From Deltaproteobacteria bacterium (GTDB lineage Bacteria > Myxococcota_A > Polyangia > Polyangiales > JADJMO01), in NCBI GenBank assembly GCA_016182965.1, contig JACPFM010000100.1, positions 1-64,000 of the forward strand: DNA of 64,000 nt, written 5' to 3'. Position 1 is the first letter of the stretch. Every line of letters begins with the position of its first letter. Below are positions 16,552 through 25,845 of this stretch, piece by piece. Made by a program: the position numbers and the translations under genes. The notes under the pieces are model-generated. The model had not been told where the DNA came from. It did no database searches and saw only the letters and a list, made by a program, of their open reading frames with translations.

Positions 16552-18960
16552 TCACGCCGTCGCGGCCGACGGCTCGCTCTGCTCGCTCGCTCCCTCGCCC
16601 TTGGATTCGCCCTTGGACTCGCCCTCGGATTCGCCCTCGGATTCGGAGGAGGTCGGCGACTCCAGCGCGCACGCCTGCGCGAGGAGCTCGGCGACATCGA
16701 GCTGCTTGACCGACTCCTCGAGGTTCTCGGCCTTCAGGCCGTCGGTGAGCATGGTCATGCAGAACGGACACGCGCTGGCGATGGACTTCGCGCCGGTGTC
16801 GAGGAGCTGCAGGGTGCGCTTCTTGTTGACGCGCTCGCTGCCCTTCTCCTCCATGAACATCTGCGCGCCGCCCGCGCCGCAGCAGAGCCCCTTGCTGCGC
16901 GACCACTCGGCCTCGACGAGCGACGCGCCGATCGCGGTGAGGATCTCGCGCGGAGCGTCGTACACGTCGTTGTAGCGACCGAGGTAGCAGCTGTCGTGGA
17001 AGACGAGCTTCTCGGCGAGCTTCTTCTTCACCGTCAGCTTCTTCTCGTTGAGCAGCCCGAGGAGGTACTCGGTGTGGTGCACGACCTTCAGCGTGATGCC
17101 GAACTGCGGGTACTCGTTGAGCAGCGTGTTGAAGCAGTGCGGGCAGGCGGTGACGACCGTCTTCTCCTCGCACTTGTAGCCCTGCAGCGTGGCGACGTTC
17201 GCCTCGGCGAGCATCGTGAAGAGGAACTCGTTGCCCGCGCGCCGCGCCGGGTCGCCGGTGCACGACTCCTCCTGACCGAGGATCGCGAAGTCGACGCCGG
17301 CCGCCTTGAGCAGCTTGGCCGTCGCGCGGGCGATCTTCTTCGCACGATCATCGTACGAGGCCGAGCAGCCGACCCAGTAGAGGACCTTCGCGTCGCCCTT
17401 CTCGGCGAGCGTCGGGACGTCGAGGCCCTCGCTCCACGCCGCGCGATCGAGGCGGGAGAGGTTCCACGGGTTGCCGTTGGTCTCCATGCCCTGGAACGGC
17501 CGCTGGAGCTCGTGCGGGAACTCGCCGCGGACCATCACCACGTTGCGGCGCATGTCGGTGATCTTGTCGACGTACGAGATGAGCACCGGGCACTGCTCCT
17601 CGCAGGCACGGCACGAGGTGCAGGACCAGATGACGTCGGGGTGGATGATCCCCATCGCCGGATCGCCCGGGACGACGACGTCCTTCGGCTTGAACGGCGC
17701 GTGCCCGTCGGCCTTGCCCTCGGTCTTCTCGGTCTCGCCGCTCGCCGCCTCGTCGGTGGTGGCGGCGCCGTCTTCGGCCTGCGCGGCGCCGCGGCCTTCG
17801 ACGGCGCGATCGCCGTGCGGACCCTCGGGCCGCTGGATGAAATTGCGCTCGTTCTCGTAGAGGTAGTTGCGCAGATCGAGCGTGAGGTGCTTGGGCGAGA
17901 GGAGCTTGCCGGTGAGGTGCGCCGGGCAGTTGTCGCTGCAGCGGCCGCACTCGGTGCAGGTGTAGAAGTCGAGCACCGATTTCCAGGTGAAGTGCTCGAT
18001 CTTGCCGACGCCGACGCCGGGCGCGGCGATCGAGTCGGCGTACTTGTCGGGATCGGCCGCGTCGCCGATCCGCTCCATCAACACCTCGCTCGCCGGCTTC
18101 TCGCTGCCGTCCTCGTTCTTGCCGGCGACGGCCAGCGGGCGCAGCGCGCCGCGCGGCTCGAGGCTCGTGAGGAAGATGTTGGGGAGCGCGGTGATGATGT
18201 GGAAGTGCTTGGAGTGCGGCAGCAGGTTGAGGAAGATGAGGACCAGCGCCGCGTGGACCCAGAAGCCGGCGTGCGCGAGCACGATGAGCGCCATCGGCGG
18301 CAGGCCGGCGAGCAACATCGCGGTCCCGGAGCCGGCCGGCTCGGTCCAGTCGAAGTGCACATGGCCGGTGCGCGGCTGGAAGCGCCGGTGCGCGACCACT
18401 CGGTCGAGGCCGTCGCGGACGTCGCTCGAGACCTGGTACGTCCACGCCTTCTGGTGGAGGACGGTGGCGGCGCCGTCGTAGAGGATGTCGGAGAGCATCA
18501 TCGTCACGATGATCCCGAGGATGAGGATGCCCTCGCCGCTCAGGGTCATGCGCGCCGGCTTCACGACGATGCGCTGGTAGAGGAAGTAGCTCGCGCCGAG
18601 GACGACGACAATCGCGAAGACGTCTTTGAGGAGGTTGTACGCGTCGCCGAGCGGCTTGCCCGGGTGCATCACGAAGAGCCCGAAATCCGGCTCGAACCCG
18701 CGCCCCCAGAGCATGACCGTGCGCAGCAGCAGGATCACGAAGCCGGTGAACACCATGTGGTGCGCAAGCCCGGCCCCCCGGTACTTGTGCATCTTCTCCT
18801 GCTTGATCCCGTAGCGCAGGACGCGACCGACGCGATCGCCGATGCGGTCGAACCGGTTCACCGGGCCGCCCACCTTCAGCAGCTGCCAGCGGTGATCGGC
18901 CGACCAGCCGAATGCGGCCAGCGCGGCGATGATGAGCGAGAGCATCGCGAGGGGGTTCAC
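16552..18960 (-). CDS. Membrane-bound iron-sulfur oxidoreductase (HdrD/GlpC-like)
   Basis: The 802-residue protein starts at a GTG with an AAGGAG site. Roughly the first 270 residues contain about five membrane helices, with histidines placed for haem (AHHMVF, HAGFWVHAAL), resembling a nitrate-reductase-gamma-type cytochrome b domain. Two 4Fe-4S motifs follow, CTECGRCSDNCP near 360 and CTSCRACEEQCP near 455. Two CCG domains come next: CSASYDD...CPHCFN and HDSCYLGRYND...GLCCGAGGAQM...CPFCM. The tail is Ser/Glu/Gly-rich. Such proteins pass electrons from soluble donors, often electron-transfer flavoprotein, to quinone. The partner is not in the window. Confidence 0.9.
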   Translation of the reverse strand: MNPLAMLSLIIAALAAFGWSADHRWQLLKVGGPVNRFDRIGDRVGRVLRYGIKQEKMHKYRGAGLAHHMVFTGFVILLLRTVMLWGRGFEPDFGLFVMHPGKPLGDAYNLLKDVFAIVVVLGASYFLYQRIVVKPARMTLSGEGILILGIIVTMMLSDILYDGAATVLHQKAWTYQVSSDVRDGLDRVVAHRRFQPRTGHVHFDWTEPAGSGTAMLLAGLPPMALIVLAHAGFWVHAALVLIFLNLLPHSKHFHIITALPNIFLTSLEPRGALRPLAVAGKNEDGSEKPASEVLMERIGDAADPDKYADSIAAPGVGVGKIEHFTWKSVLDFYTCTECGRCSDNCPAHLTGKLLSPKHLTLDLRNYLYENERNFIQRPEGPHGDRAVEGRGAAQAEDGAATTDEAASGETEKTEGKADGHAPFKPKDVVVPGDPAMGIIHPDVIWSCTSCRACEEQCPVLISYVDKITDMRRNVVMVRGEFPHELQRPFQGMETNGNPWNLSRLDRAAWSEGLDVPTLAEKGDAKVLYWVGCSASYDDRAKKIARATAKLLKAAGVDFAILGQEESCTGDPARRAGNEFLFTMLAEANVATLQGYKCEEKTVVTACPHCFNTLLNEYPQFGITLKVVHHTEYLLGLLNEKKLTVKKKLAEKLVFHDSCYLGRYNDVYDAPREILTAIGASLVEAEWSRSKGLCCGAGGAQMFMEEKGSERVNKKRTLQLLDTGAKSIASACPFCMTMLTDGLKAENLEESVKQLDVAELLAQACALESPTSSESEGESEGESKGESKGEGASEQSEPSAATA

Positions 18961-19036
18961 GGGGGGCTCCTTGGTAGGGAAGCGAGCAACCGCGGCCGTA
19001 GGGGCCAGGCCAAGGTGGCGACGCGCCGCGTCGGAT

Positions 19037-19486
19037 CTAGGGGTCGCTTCCAAAGGGCGTCAACGCGCGCGCATCAGCAGCGCTCTCCCACGCGTACGGC
19101 TGAGACGTTGCGTGCTTCTGCGGCTGATCGTCACGGCGCTGATCGGCAAGCTCGATCGGCACGATGACGGCGCTCGAACGACGGCGAGCATCCGTGGTGA
19201 ACGACGGCACCGGATCGTCGATCACCGACGCGATCGAGAACGGCGTCGTCGGCGCGACGTCGACGCGCCGACGCATGACGTGAAAGCCTCTCGCTCGAGC
19301 GGGGTGCAATCGGCCCGAAGGCACGACCCCTGCGGCACAAAGAGAAACACACTCGTCGCAGTGCAAGAGCAGGTGCTCTCCGGTCGGCACACCGCCGGCG
19401 ACGGTCTTCTCGCTCTGGACCCGGAACTCTGGCCCGCCGGCACACTCCTCGCACACTGGCAGCCACCAACCCGAGGGTCGTGCCAT
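19037..19486 (-). CDS. Possible small protein with CxxC motifs
   Basis: The stretch 18961-19484 has no clear gene. Within it a minus-strand frame of 149 residues starts MARPSGWWLPVCEECAGG and has a second pair in HCDECVSLC. The CxxC...CxxC spacing could bind zinc. Codon third positions are less GC-biased than in neighbouring genes, no ribosome site is visible, and its start overlaps the divergent lipoprotein start by two bases. It may be a horizontally acquired or non-coding sequence. Confidence 0.3.
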   Translation of the reverse strand: MARPSGWWLPVCEECAGGPEFRVQSEKTVAGGVPTGEHLLLHCDECVSLCAAGVVPSGRLHPARARGFHVMRRRVDVAPTTPFSIASVIDDPVPSFTTDARRRSSAVIVPIELADQRRDDQPQKHATSQPYAWESAADARALTPFGSDP

Positions 19487-22400
19487 GTTGTGCCGAAACA
19501 CGTTCGCGTCGATGCTGGTCGTGCCGGTGATCGTGGGGGCCGTCGCCGCGTCGTTCGTCGCGTGCGGAGGGTCGACCGGTGAAGAGAACGGCGGGGGTGG
19601 CGGCGACTTCGTCTCCGACGATCCGAGCATGCAGCAGGGCGCCGATTACGGCGCGCCCGGCGCCTCCGCCGACGCCGGCGCCGCCGCCGACACCGGCACG
19701 TCGAAGGACGACGACGCCGGCAACAGCGAGGACCCGGCGCGCGCGATCGAGGAGGCCGACATCATCAAGGTCGACGGCGGCCGGCTGTTCGCGCTGTCGC
19801 GGATCGGCGGCCTGTCGATCATCGACGTGTCGAAGCGCGACACGCTGAAGTTCCTCGGTCGCTGGCGCCCCAACGGGCAGCCCTTCGAGATGTACGTGCG
19901 CGACGACGTCGTGCTCGCGATGGTCAACGGCTTCCAGGACTGGAGCTACGAGGGCAGCTCCACCACCATGAAGCAGACCAGCCGCGTGGTCGCGCTCGAC
20001 GTGCGCGATCCGGCGAAGATCACCTCGGTCGGCGACTTCGCCATCCCCGGCGAGGTCAGCGATTCGCGCATCGTCGGCGACGTCATGTACGTCGTGTCCT
20101 TCCAGAACGGCTACTGCTGGGGGTGCGCGTCGAAGCCCTCGACGGTGGTGATGTCGCTCGGGATCAAGGATCCGCGCACCATCGCGAAGGTCGACCAGGT
20201 GTCGTTCACGTCGCCGACCTCCAGCTACTCGTGGTGGAAGCGCAGCGTCTCCGCGACCAACCAGCGCTTCTGGATCGGCGGCCCCGAGTGGACCTGGGAC
20301 GGCTCGAGCAAGTCCCGCTCGACGATCCAGGCGCTCGACGTCTCCGATCCCGGCGGCAAGCTGGCCGTCGGCGCGACCGTGACGGTCGACGGCATGATCC
20401 AGACCCGCTGGCAGATGGACGAAGTCGGCGGCGTGCTCCGCGTCGTCAGCCAGCCCGGCTGGTCGGGCGAGTCGCCGAGCGTCCAGACGTTCACCGTCGC
20501 CTCGTCGACCGAGGTCGCCCCGCTCGGCAAAATGAAGCTCGTGCTGCCGAAGCCCGAGACGCTCATGAGCGTCCGCTTCGACGGGCCGCGCGCCTACGCG
20601 ATCACGACCGAGCGCAAGGACCCGCTCTTCACGATCGACATGAGCAACCCGGCGAAGCCCGTGCAGATGGGCGAGCTCGAGATGCCCGGTTGGATCTACT
20701 ACATGGAGCCGCGCGGAAACCGGCTGCTCGGCCTCGGGTTCGATCGAGACAACCCCGACGGCGGCATGACCGTCTCGCTGTTCGACGTCTCGAACCTCGC
20801 GACGCCGACGATGATCAAGCGCGTCAACTTCGGCAAGGGGTGGGCGAGCGCGCCGGAGGATCAGGATCGCATCCACAAGGCGTTCCGCGTGCTCGACGAC
20901 GAGAAGCTGATCATGGTGCCGTTCGCCAGCTACGACTGGCGCAGCAAGGACGGCATCTGCCACCGCTCCGAGAGCGGCATCCAGCTCATCGACTGGAAGG
21001 ACGACACCCTCGCCCTGCGCGGCATCGCGCCAGTCTGGGGCTCGCCGCGCCGCGCGTTCCTCCACGATCAGCGCCTGTTCGCCGTCTCCGACGGCCAGGT
21101 GGCGACCTACGACATCGCCGATCGCGACAAGCCGATCGCCAAGGCGGATCTGCCTCTGGCGAACCCCTCGCACCGCGCGGTGGTCGTCGGCGATCACCTC
21201 GCGCAGCTGTCGAACGACTGGTGGTCGCAGCAGGCGCGCATCACCATCACGCCGCGCGCGACCATCGAGCAGGCGCTGCCCATCGCCTCGGTCGACCTCT
21301 CGCCGATGATCGACGAGACCTGCGGCTACTACGGCTGGAGCAGCTGGTGGAGCGCGCGGCTCTTCGAGAGCGGCGGCCTCATCACCATCGCGGTGCCGAC
21401 CTACGACAAGATCGGCAGCGGCTGGCTGATCGGCGTGGTCGACGCGCGCACCCCCACGGCGCCGAAGCTCCTCGGCAAGATGCGCCTCGACGGCGCGTCG
21501 GGCTGGGCGCCCTCGTACGACTACGGCTACTACGGGTACGGCTCCGGCTACAACGCGATGCTCACCGTCGGCGACGCCACGGTGCTCGCGGGCAGCTCGC
21601 TCGCGACCCTGCGCACCACGAGCAGCTGGGACGGCGGCACCTACAGGGTCACCGCCAACAGCCTCGCGATCATCGACCTGCGCGATCCGACCAAGCCGCG
21701 CGCGGCCGGGAAGCTCGACCTCGGAGCGTGGAGCTACACGCCGCTGCAGCTGGTGAGCGGCAAGGTAATGACCTCGCACTACCAGCCGACCGGTGACGGT
21801 CGGGTGCGCTTCTACCTCGACGAGATCGACGTCTCCAACCCCGACGCGCCGAAGGTCGTGCGCTCGGTGAACGTGCCCGGATCGCTGCTCACGTTCGACC
21901 CGGTGTCGAGCCGCGCGATCACCGTCGACTACAAGCGCACCTTCATCGAGGGCACGGACTACTACGACTGCTCGAAGAAGGTCGCCGAAGGCGACGTGCT
22001 CATGTTCGACTGGTCGAGCAAGGTCTGCACCGCGGTGCACCGCTCGCTACGCCTGGTGAAGGTCGAGGGACCGTTCGCGAGGCTCGAGCAGGCGTTCGAG
22101 CTCCCCAGCGCGCGCATCGGCGGCGTCGCGCTCGGCGACGCGCGCGTCGTGCTCCGCTCCACGTACGGCGGCTACTACGACTCGTATCCGGGCGGCGGCA
22201 GCACGGCCCCGACCGATCGCGCGTGGGTGCTGACCGGCATGCGCGAAGGCCTGGTCGAGACGTCGGCGCCGATCACGCTCGACGCCGGCTGGGGCGGGCA
22301 GATGTGGGCGAGCGGCGATCGCGCCGTGGCCTTGACCGGCTCGCGGCGGCTCTCGGTGCTCGACCTGTCGAGCGCGAAGACGGCGCGCGTCGTGCGCACG

Positions 22401-22502
22401 ACGGAGCTCGGGAGCTACTACGCAAGCCACGTCGCGATGACGCCGGACACGGCGTACGTGTCGCTGGGTCAGTACGGCGTGAGCGCGGTGCCGCTGAGAT
22501 GA
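19485..22502 (+). CDS. Large beta-propeller lipoprotein
   Basis: The 1005-residue protein has a signal peptide and a lipobox at FVAC (Cys27). A Gly/Asp/Ala-rich linker follows, then EEADIIKVDGGRLFALSR near residue 88. That sequence marks the family of secreted C-terminal beta-propellers distantly related to WD40 (Beta_propel type). Recurrent blade motifs such as IIDVSKRD, VALDVRDPAK, TIDMSNPAKP, SLFDVSNLATP and IDLRDPTKPR occur through the chain, about one per 60-90 residues. Tyr/Gly-rich insertions (YDYGYYGYGSGYN) lie near 680. It is anchored outside the cytoplasm, and the ligand or role is unknown. The stop abuts the 22503 repeat. Confidence 0.88.
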   Translation: MLCRNTFASMLVVPVIVGAVAASFVACGGSTGEENGGGGGDFVSDDPSMQQGADYGAPGASADAGAAADTGTSKDDDAGNSEDPARAIEEADIIKVDGGRLFALSRIGGLSIIDVSKRDTLKFLGRWRPNGQPFEMYVRDDVVLAMVNGFQDWSYEGSSTTMKQTSRVVALDVRDPAKITSVGDFAIPGEVSDSRIVGDVMYVVSFQNGYCWGCASKPSTVVMSLGIKDPRTIAKVDQVSFTSPTSSYSWWKRSVSATNQRFWIGGPEWTWDGSSKSRSTIQALDVSDPGGKLAVGATVTVDGMIQTRWQMDEVGGVLRVVSQPGWSGESPSVQTFTVASSTEVAPLGKMKLVLPKPETLMSVRFDGPRAYAITTERKDPLFTIDMSNPAKPVQMGELEMPGWIYYMEPRGNRLLGLGFDRDNPDGGMTVSLFDVSNLATPTMIKRVNFGKGWASAPEDQDRIHKAFRVLDDEKLIMVPFASYDWRSKDGICHRSESGIQLIDWKDDTLALRGIAPVWGSPRRAFLHDQRLFAVSDGQVATYDIADRDKPIAKADLPLANPSHRAVVVGDHLAQLSNDWWSQQARITITPRATIEQALPIASVDLSPMIDETCGYYGWSSWWSARLFESGGLITIAVPTYDKIGSGWLIGVVDARTPTAPKLLGKMRLDGASGWAPSYDYGYYGYGSGYNAMLTVGDATVLAGSSLATLRTTSSWDGGTYRVTANSLAIIDLRDPTKPRAAGKLDLGAWSYTPLQLVSGKVMTSHYQPTGDGRVRFYLDEIDVSNPDAPKVVRSVNVPGSLLTFDPVSSRAITVDYKRTFIEGTDYYDCSKKVAEGDVLMFDWSSKVCTAVHRSLRLVKVEGPFARLEQAFELPSARIGGVALGDARVVLRSTYGGYYDSYPGGGSTAPTDRAWVLTGMREGLVETSAPITLDAGWGGQMWASGDRAVALTGSRRLSVLDLSSAKTARVVRTTELGSYYASHVAMTPDTAYVSLGQYGVSAVPLR

Positions 22503-22679
22503 GTCGTCAGTCGTCAGTCGTCAGTCGTCAGCACGAGAACGACGACGCCTGAAACCACGAGCGCAGCCGCCGACGAGCTCGGCGCGCTGCGCTCGGCTTC
22601 TTCTTGCGGATCGAGCCCGAAGGCCGCCCTGCCCGTCCACGGCCGGCCAACTGACGACTGACGACTGACGACTGACGAC
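22503..22679. repeat. Inverted arms made of 7-base tandem repeats
   Basis: Bases 22503-22531 contain four TCGTCAG units in tandem, and 22651-22679 contain the exact reverse complement (CTGACGA units), a 29-base perfect inverted repeat around 119 bases. It lies between convergent genes, immediately after a stop codon. It could fold into a long hairpin that blocks read-through or be a mobile repeat. Confidence 0.8.
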
Positions 22680-22684
22680 TCAGC

Positions 22685-23332
22685 TCAGTGGAAGCCCCAC
22701 GGCCGGTGGAACACCGGGCCGCCGCCGCTGTAGCCGTACACGTGCGCGCGCGGGTGGCGCTCGGCGTGGCGTTCGCACCAGAGGTCCTGACCGTTGCTCG
22801 CCTCGCGGCGCGCCTGGCAGTCGTCGCAGACCGGCTCGACGTCGGCGACCGACTCGGTCTGCTCGTGCTCGATCGGACGCACGACGAGCACGGGGCAACC
22901 TGCCTTCTCCACGACCTCGCCGGCGACGGAGCCGAGCAGGGCGCGGGTGAGGCCGCGGCGACCGTGCGTGCCGACGACGATGAGGCCCGCGCTCAAGGCG
23001 GCGGCGAAGCGGAGGATCTCGGTCGACGGGCGCCCGTTGGAGATGTGCACCGAGATCGCCGGGATCTCGGGATCGCCGTGCTGCTGACGCCACTGCGCGA
23101 GCACGCCGTCGACGCGCGCGCGCACCCGTTCGACGTCGTTGTCCATGCGCTGAACCCTGCGCTGCGACGAAGGGATGACGTCGAGCAGCGGATTGACGTG
23201 GAGGGCGTGGACCTCGGTCCCTCCCGCCGAGACGGCGAGGGCGAGGGCAGCGCGGAGCGCATCGTCCCCGAGCTGCTCGTAGTCGATGCCGACCACGATC
23301 CTGCGAGCGGGCGGAAGGACTTTGTTGGCCAT
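22685..23332 (-). CDS. Universal stress protein (UspA family) with zinc-finger-like tail
   Basis: The 215-residue protein has an N-terminal Usp domain with VVGIDYEQLGDDALRAAL and the complete ATP-binding pattern G-2x-G-9x-G-S (GTHGRRGLTRALLGS, about 120-134). It should therefore bind ATP as a dimer. After residue 160 it has an unusual tail with CDDCQARREA, a further cysteine in DLWCERHAERH and several histidines, which may bind a metal. No strong ribosome site was seen before the ATG. Confidence 0.85.
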   Translation of the reverse strand: MANKVLPPARRIVVGIDYEQLGDDALRAALALAVSAGGTEVHALHVNPLLDVIPSSQRRVQRMDNDVERVRARVDGVLAQWRQQHGDPEIPAISVHISNGRPSTEILRFAAALSAGLIVVGTHGRRGLTRALLGSVAGEVVEKAGCPVLVVRPIEHEQTESVADVEPVCDDCQARREASNGQDLWCERHAERHPRAHVYGYSGGGPVFHRPWGFH

Positions 23333-23755
23333 GCGCGACGGCAATTCAGGAATCGGGCCGTTCGTGGAGTCCTTGCAATCTCGACAGTTGGACGAAGGGG
23401 GTGCGCGCCTTCTGCGCGTGCGCGGCAGCTCTTGCAGCAAAGGGTGCGCGTTCGCGTTCAGGTACGACTCGTGCTCGCACGACACCGACATGCGCCATCG
23501 TTCCGTCTTCGTCGCACGCGCGCTTCGTGAGCCGGCGCAAGGCCGGTCGCGTTCCTGCGCAATGCGCGTCGATCCGGCGCTCTCGATGCCCTGCGAGGTG
23601 CCGCTCGCGGCGTGTTGGGTGGGGGGGCAGGCCGAGCCGCCCTCCGCGGCGGGCGCGCTGGGCGCGCAGCGGGTGCGCCAGAGGTGCCGCGTGAGCGCCC
23701 GCTGCATCGTGCTGGGCACGGCCGGCCATTCGGCGATCGGCGCACGGAGGCGGTC
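23333..23755. other. Intergenic region between divergent UspA and receiver genes
   Basis: About 420 bases carrying the promoters of two divergent genes. The first 60 bases on the UspA side are less GC-rich. No RNA gene, repeat or convincing reading frame was seen. A run of eight G at about 23619 and a GGAGG at 23746-23750 before the next gene are the only notable signals. Confidence 0.4.
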
Positions 23756-24124
23756 ATGAACCGTAAGCGGGTGCTGGTGGTGGACGACGACGAGTCCTCC
23801 GCGAAGATGCTCTCGCGGTTCCTCCAGCGGGACTACGACGTGACGCTCGCGTTCGATGGGCTGCAGGGCCTCGAGCGCGCCATCGCCACGAGGCCCGACC
23901 TGGTGATCGCCGACGTGTGGATGCCGGTGATGGACGGCATCGAGATGATCGCGGCGCTGAAGGGCGATCCCTGGCTGCACGGCGTGCCGGTGATCTTCCT
24001 CACCGCGGTGTCCGACGCGCCGCACGTCGCGCTCGCGATCACCGCCGGCGCGCGCCACTTCCTGCCGAAGCCGATCGAGGCGGACAAGCTGCTCGTCCTG
24101 GTGAAGCGCTCGCTCCTCCACTGA
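23756..24124 (+). CDS. Single-domain response regulator
   Basis: A receiver-only protein of 122 residues. VLVVDDDESSAKML carries the acidic pocket, IADVWMPVMDG the phosphorylatable Asp (about residue 53), LTA the Thr, and FLPKPIEADK the conserved Lys. Without an output domain it must act by protein contact. No histidine kinase is next to it. A GGAGG site 5 bases before the ATG supports the start. Confidence 0.9.
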   Translation: MNRKRVLVVDDDESSAKMLSRFLQRDYDVTLAFDGLQGLERAIATRPDLVIADVWMPVMDGIEMIAALKGDPWLHGVPVIFLTAVSDAPHVALAITAGARHFLPKPIEADKLLVLVKRSLLH

Positions 24125-24232
24125 TCACGCACGCGCGCGCAAGTCGCGCGGTCACGCACGCGCGCGCAAGTCGCGCGGTCACGCACGCGCGCGCAAGTCG
24201 CGCGGTCACGCACGCGCGCGCAAGTCGCGCGA
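24125..24232. repeat. Four tandem copies of a 27-base unit at a gene 3' end
   Basis: Copies start at 24125, 24152, 24179 and 24206. The last copy is the 3' end of the minus-strand gene (encoding SRDLRARA and its TGA), and the other three extend beyond the stop. There are no spacers, so it is not a CRISPR array. It also abuts the receiver gene's stop. Confidence 0.9.
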
Positions 24233-25303
24233 CATCCGCGCGATCTGCTCGCCCGACCACCGCACCAGCGGCTCGTCCTCCTGCTCGGCGCGGTGCTGCA
24301 GCTCGAGGAGGATCATCGTCCCGCGGGCGTCGCCGTGCTCGAACACGCAACGGACCGCGTCGTCGAGGTCGGCGCCGGCGACGGCGCGCTGGATCGCGCC
24401 GCGATCGCCGGTGGCCGCCGCGTCGACGACGGCCTGGTACTGCGCGCGGCGTTGCACCTCGACCGGCGCGTCCCACGCGGAGTGCTGGGCGAGCCGCGCG
24501 TCGACCGCCTGCTGCACCGAGCCGAACGCCTCGGCGAAGCCGGGGTGCATCTGCTGGAAGGCGACGTAGTACCGGGTCCAGTAAGCGCGCGCCGCCGCGA
24601 GGAGCGCGTCGCGATCGCGCGTGATCGGCACGCGATGGCCGTTGTAGGCCTGCTCGGCGCGGTGCATCGCGAGCCACTCGTTCCAAGCTTGCTCGTGCGC
24701 GAGCGCGTGCAGCCCCTGCCCCTGGAAGAGGAGGCCCGCGGCCATGCCCGGGTGCAGCTGGTTGACGGCGCCGCAGTGCGCGCAGGTGAGGTTCGACGAC
24801 TGGTGGAACACCGTCTGTTGGATGGCGGCGCCGCACTTCACGCAAGCGACCGGCTGCTGCGAGTCGCGCTGCGCCTGGCTCCAGAGGGCGCGGCCCCACG
24901 CCGCGTTCTTGCGCGTGTAGATGCCCTCGTACGCGAGGTCGATCCGCTCCTTCGCCTGCGCGTACGACGCGCGCAGCTCCGCCCACAGGTGCCCGAGGGC
25001 CTCGTGGTCGCGCGCGGAGTCGGCGTCGTCGCGCACCTGATCGAGCTCGCCGTCGATCTTCTCCCACGCCTCGTCGAGCTTCTGACCGAGGCCGCGGAAG
25101 CGCACTTGCAGGGCGGAGAACGCCGCGCCCATCGGCCCGGGATCGTTGCCGTGCAGCGCGATGAGCTCGTCGAGCCCGGCGTCGGCCTCGGCGAGGACCT
25201 CCTGCACGCGCGCGTCGATCTTCGGGACGAAGCCGTCCCACTTCGTCTTCACGGCCTGGGCGCGCGCCTTGAGCGCGGGGGAGAGCAGCTCGATCATCTT
25301 CAC
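24206..25303 (-). CDS. Zinc-ribbon protein of unknown function (third gene of operon)
   Basis: The 365-residue protein starts at a GTG overlapping the previous stop (GTGA). The N-terminal 150 residues are helical (MIELLSPALKARAQAVK; LDEAWEKIDGELDQVRDD). A zinc ribbon lies near residue 160-185, CVKCGAAIQQ...LTCAHCGAV. The C-terminal half is helical and aromatic-rich (YWTRYYVAFQQMHPGF; AYNGHRVPITRDRDALL) and ends in an ankyrin-like ATGDRGAIQRAVAGAD stretch. No known family is recognised. The ribbon resembles those that bind nucleic acid or protein partners. Confidence 0.65.
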   Translation of the reverse strand: MKMIELLSPALKARAQAVKTKWDGFVPKIDARVQEVLAEADAGLDELIALHGNDPGPMGAAFSALQVRFRGLGQKLDEAWEKIDGELDQVRDDADSARDHEALGHLWAELRASYAQAKERIDLAYEGIYTRKNAAWGRALWSQAQRDSQQPVACVKCGAAIQQTVFHQSSNLTCAHCGAVNQLHPGMAAGLLFQGQGLHALAHEQAWNEWLAMHRAEQAYNGHRVPITRDRDALLAAARAYWTRYYVAFQQMHPGFAEAFGSVQQAVDARLAQHSAWDAPVEVQRRAQYQAVVDAAATGDRGAIQRAVAGADLDDAVRCVFEHGDARGTMILLELQHRAEQEDEPLVRWSGEQIARMSRDLRARA

Positions 25304-25845
25304 ACCATCCGGTTGCCGCAGTACTTGCAGTCGAAGGCGCCCGCCTCGAGGTGCGGCGCGCCGCAGCTCTTGCAGGTCAGCGAGGTGGCCGCGGGCGCGG
25401 TCTGGAACGCGCTCGTCGCGACGTGTGCGGTGGCGTTGGCGAACATGCCGCCGGCGCGCTTGGGGAGCACGAGGTTGCGGTAGGCGCGCAGCGTCTCGTC
25501 CTCGGCGCCGTCGACCGCGCGCCGGATCTGATCGTGCAGCTTGTCGGCCTCGTCGTTCATCACGTTGCGCAGCCCGGCGAGCTCCTGGCGGGTGCGCCGG
25601 ACGATCGCGGCGATGACCGCCTGGAACTCCATGAGCGGCGCGCCGCGCGTCGGGCGCTGGCCGGCGCGGATCTGCGCGCGGTCGTCGTCCGAGCAGAGCG
25701 GGACGCCGGCCCGCGCGCAGATGGCCGCCCACGCGGGCGAGGTGCCCGCCGGCTCGGCGATCGCCGACGCCTCGCGGAACGCCTCGCCCACGCTGAGCGC
25801 GAACCAGCCGCGCAGCTGCTGCAGCCGATCGGTGAGCTGGCCCAT
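25300..25845 (-). CDS. Small zinc-ribbon protein of unknown function (second gene of operon)
   Basis: The 181-residue protein is helical for about 120 residues (LTDRLQQLRGWFALSVGEAF; EFQAVIAAIVRRTRQELAGL). A short linker and a C-terminal zinc ribbon with CKSCGAPHLEAGAFDCKYCG at residues 158-177 follow. This ribbon is similar in form to that of the next gene. The start shares one base with the upstream stop (TGATG) and the stop overlaps the next GTG. The tight coupling suggests a complex of the three products. Confidence 0.65.
   Translation of the reverse strand: MGQLTDRLQQLRGWFALSVGEAFREASAIAEPAGTSPAWAAICARAGVPLCSDDDRAQIRAGQRPTRGAPLMEFQAVIAAIVRRTRQELAGLRNVMNDEADKLHDQIRRAVDGAEDETLRAYRNLVLPKRAGGMFANATAHVATSAFQTAPAATSLTCKSCGAPHLEAGAFDCKYCGNRMV

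Noticed and set aside
16402..19167. Plus-strand frame opposite the iron-sulfur oxidoreductase
   Set aside because: The minus strand shows all Fe-S and CCG motifs, so the plus frame is a shadow.
19131..22040. Minus-strand frame of 969 codons opposite the beta-propeller gene
   Set aside because: No recognised motif; the plus frame has a lipobox and propeller blades.
22503..22679. Possible insertion-sequence ends
   Set aside because: No transposase or coding capacity lies between the arms, only about 119 bases.
24125..24232. Possible CRISPR array
   Set aside because: Units are directly adjacent with no spacers and include a gene end, so it is a tandem duplication.
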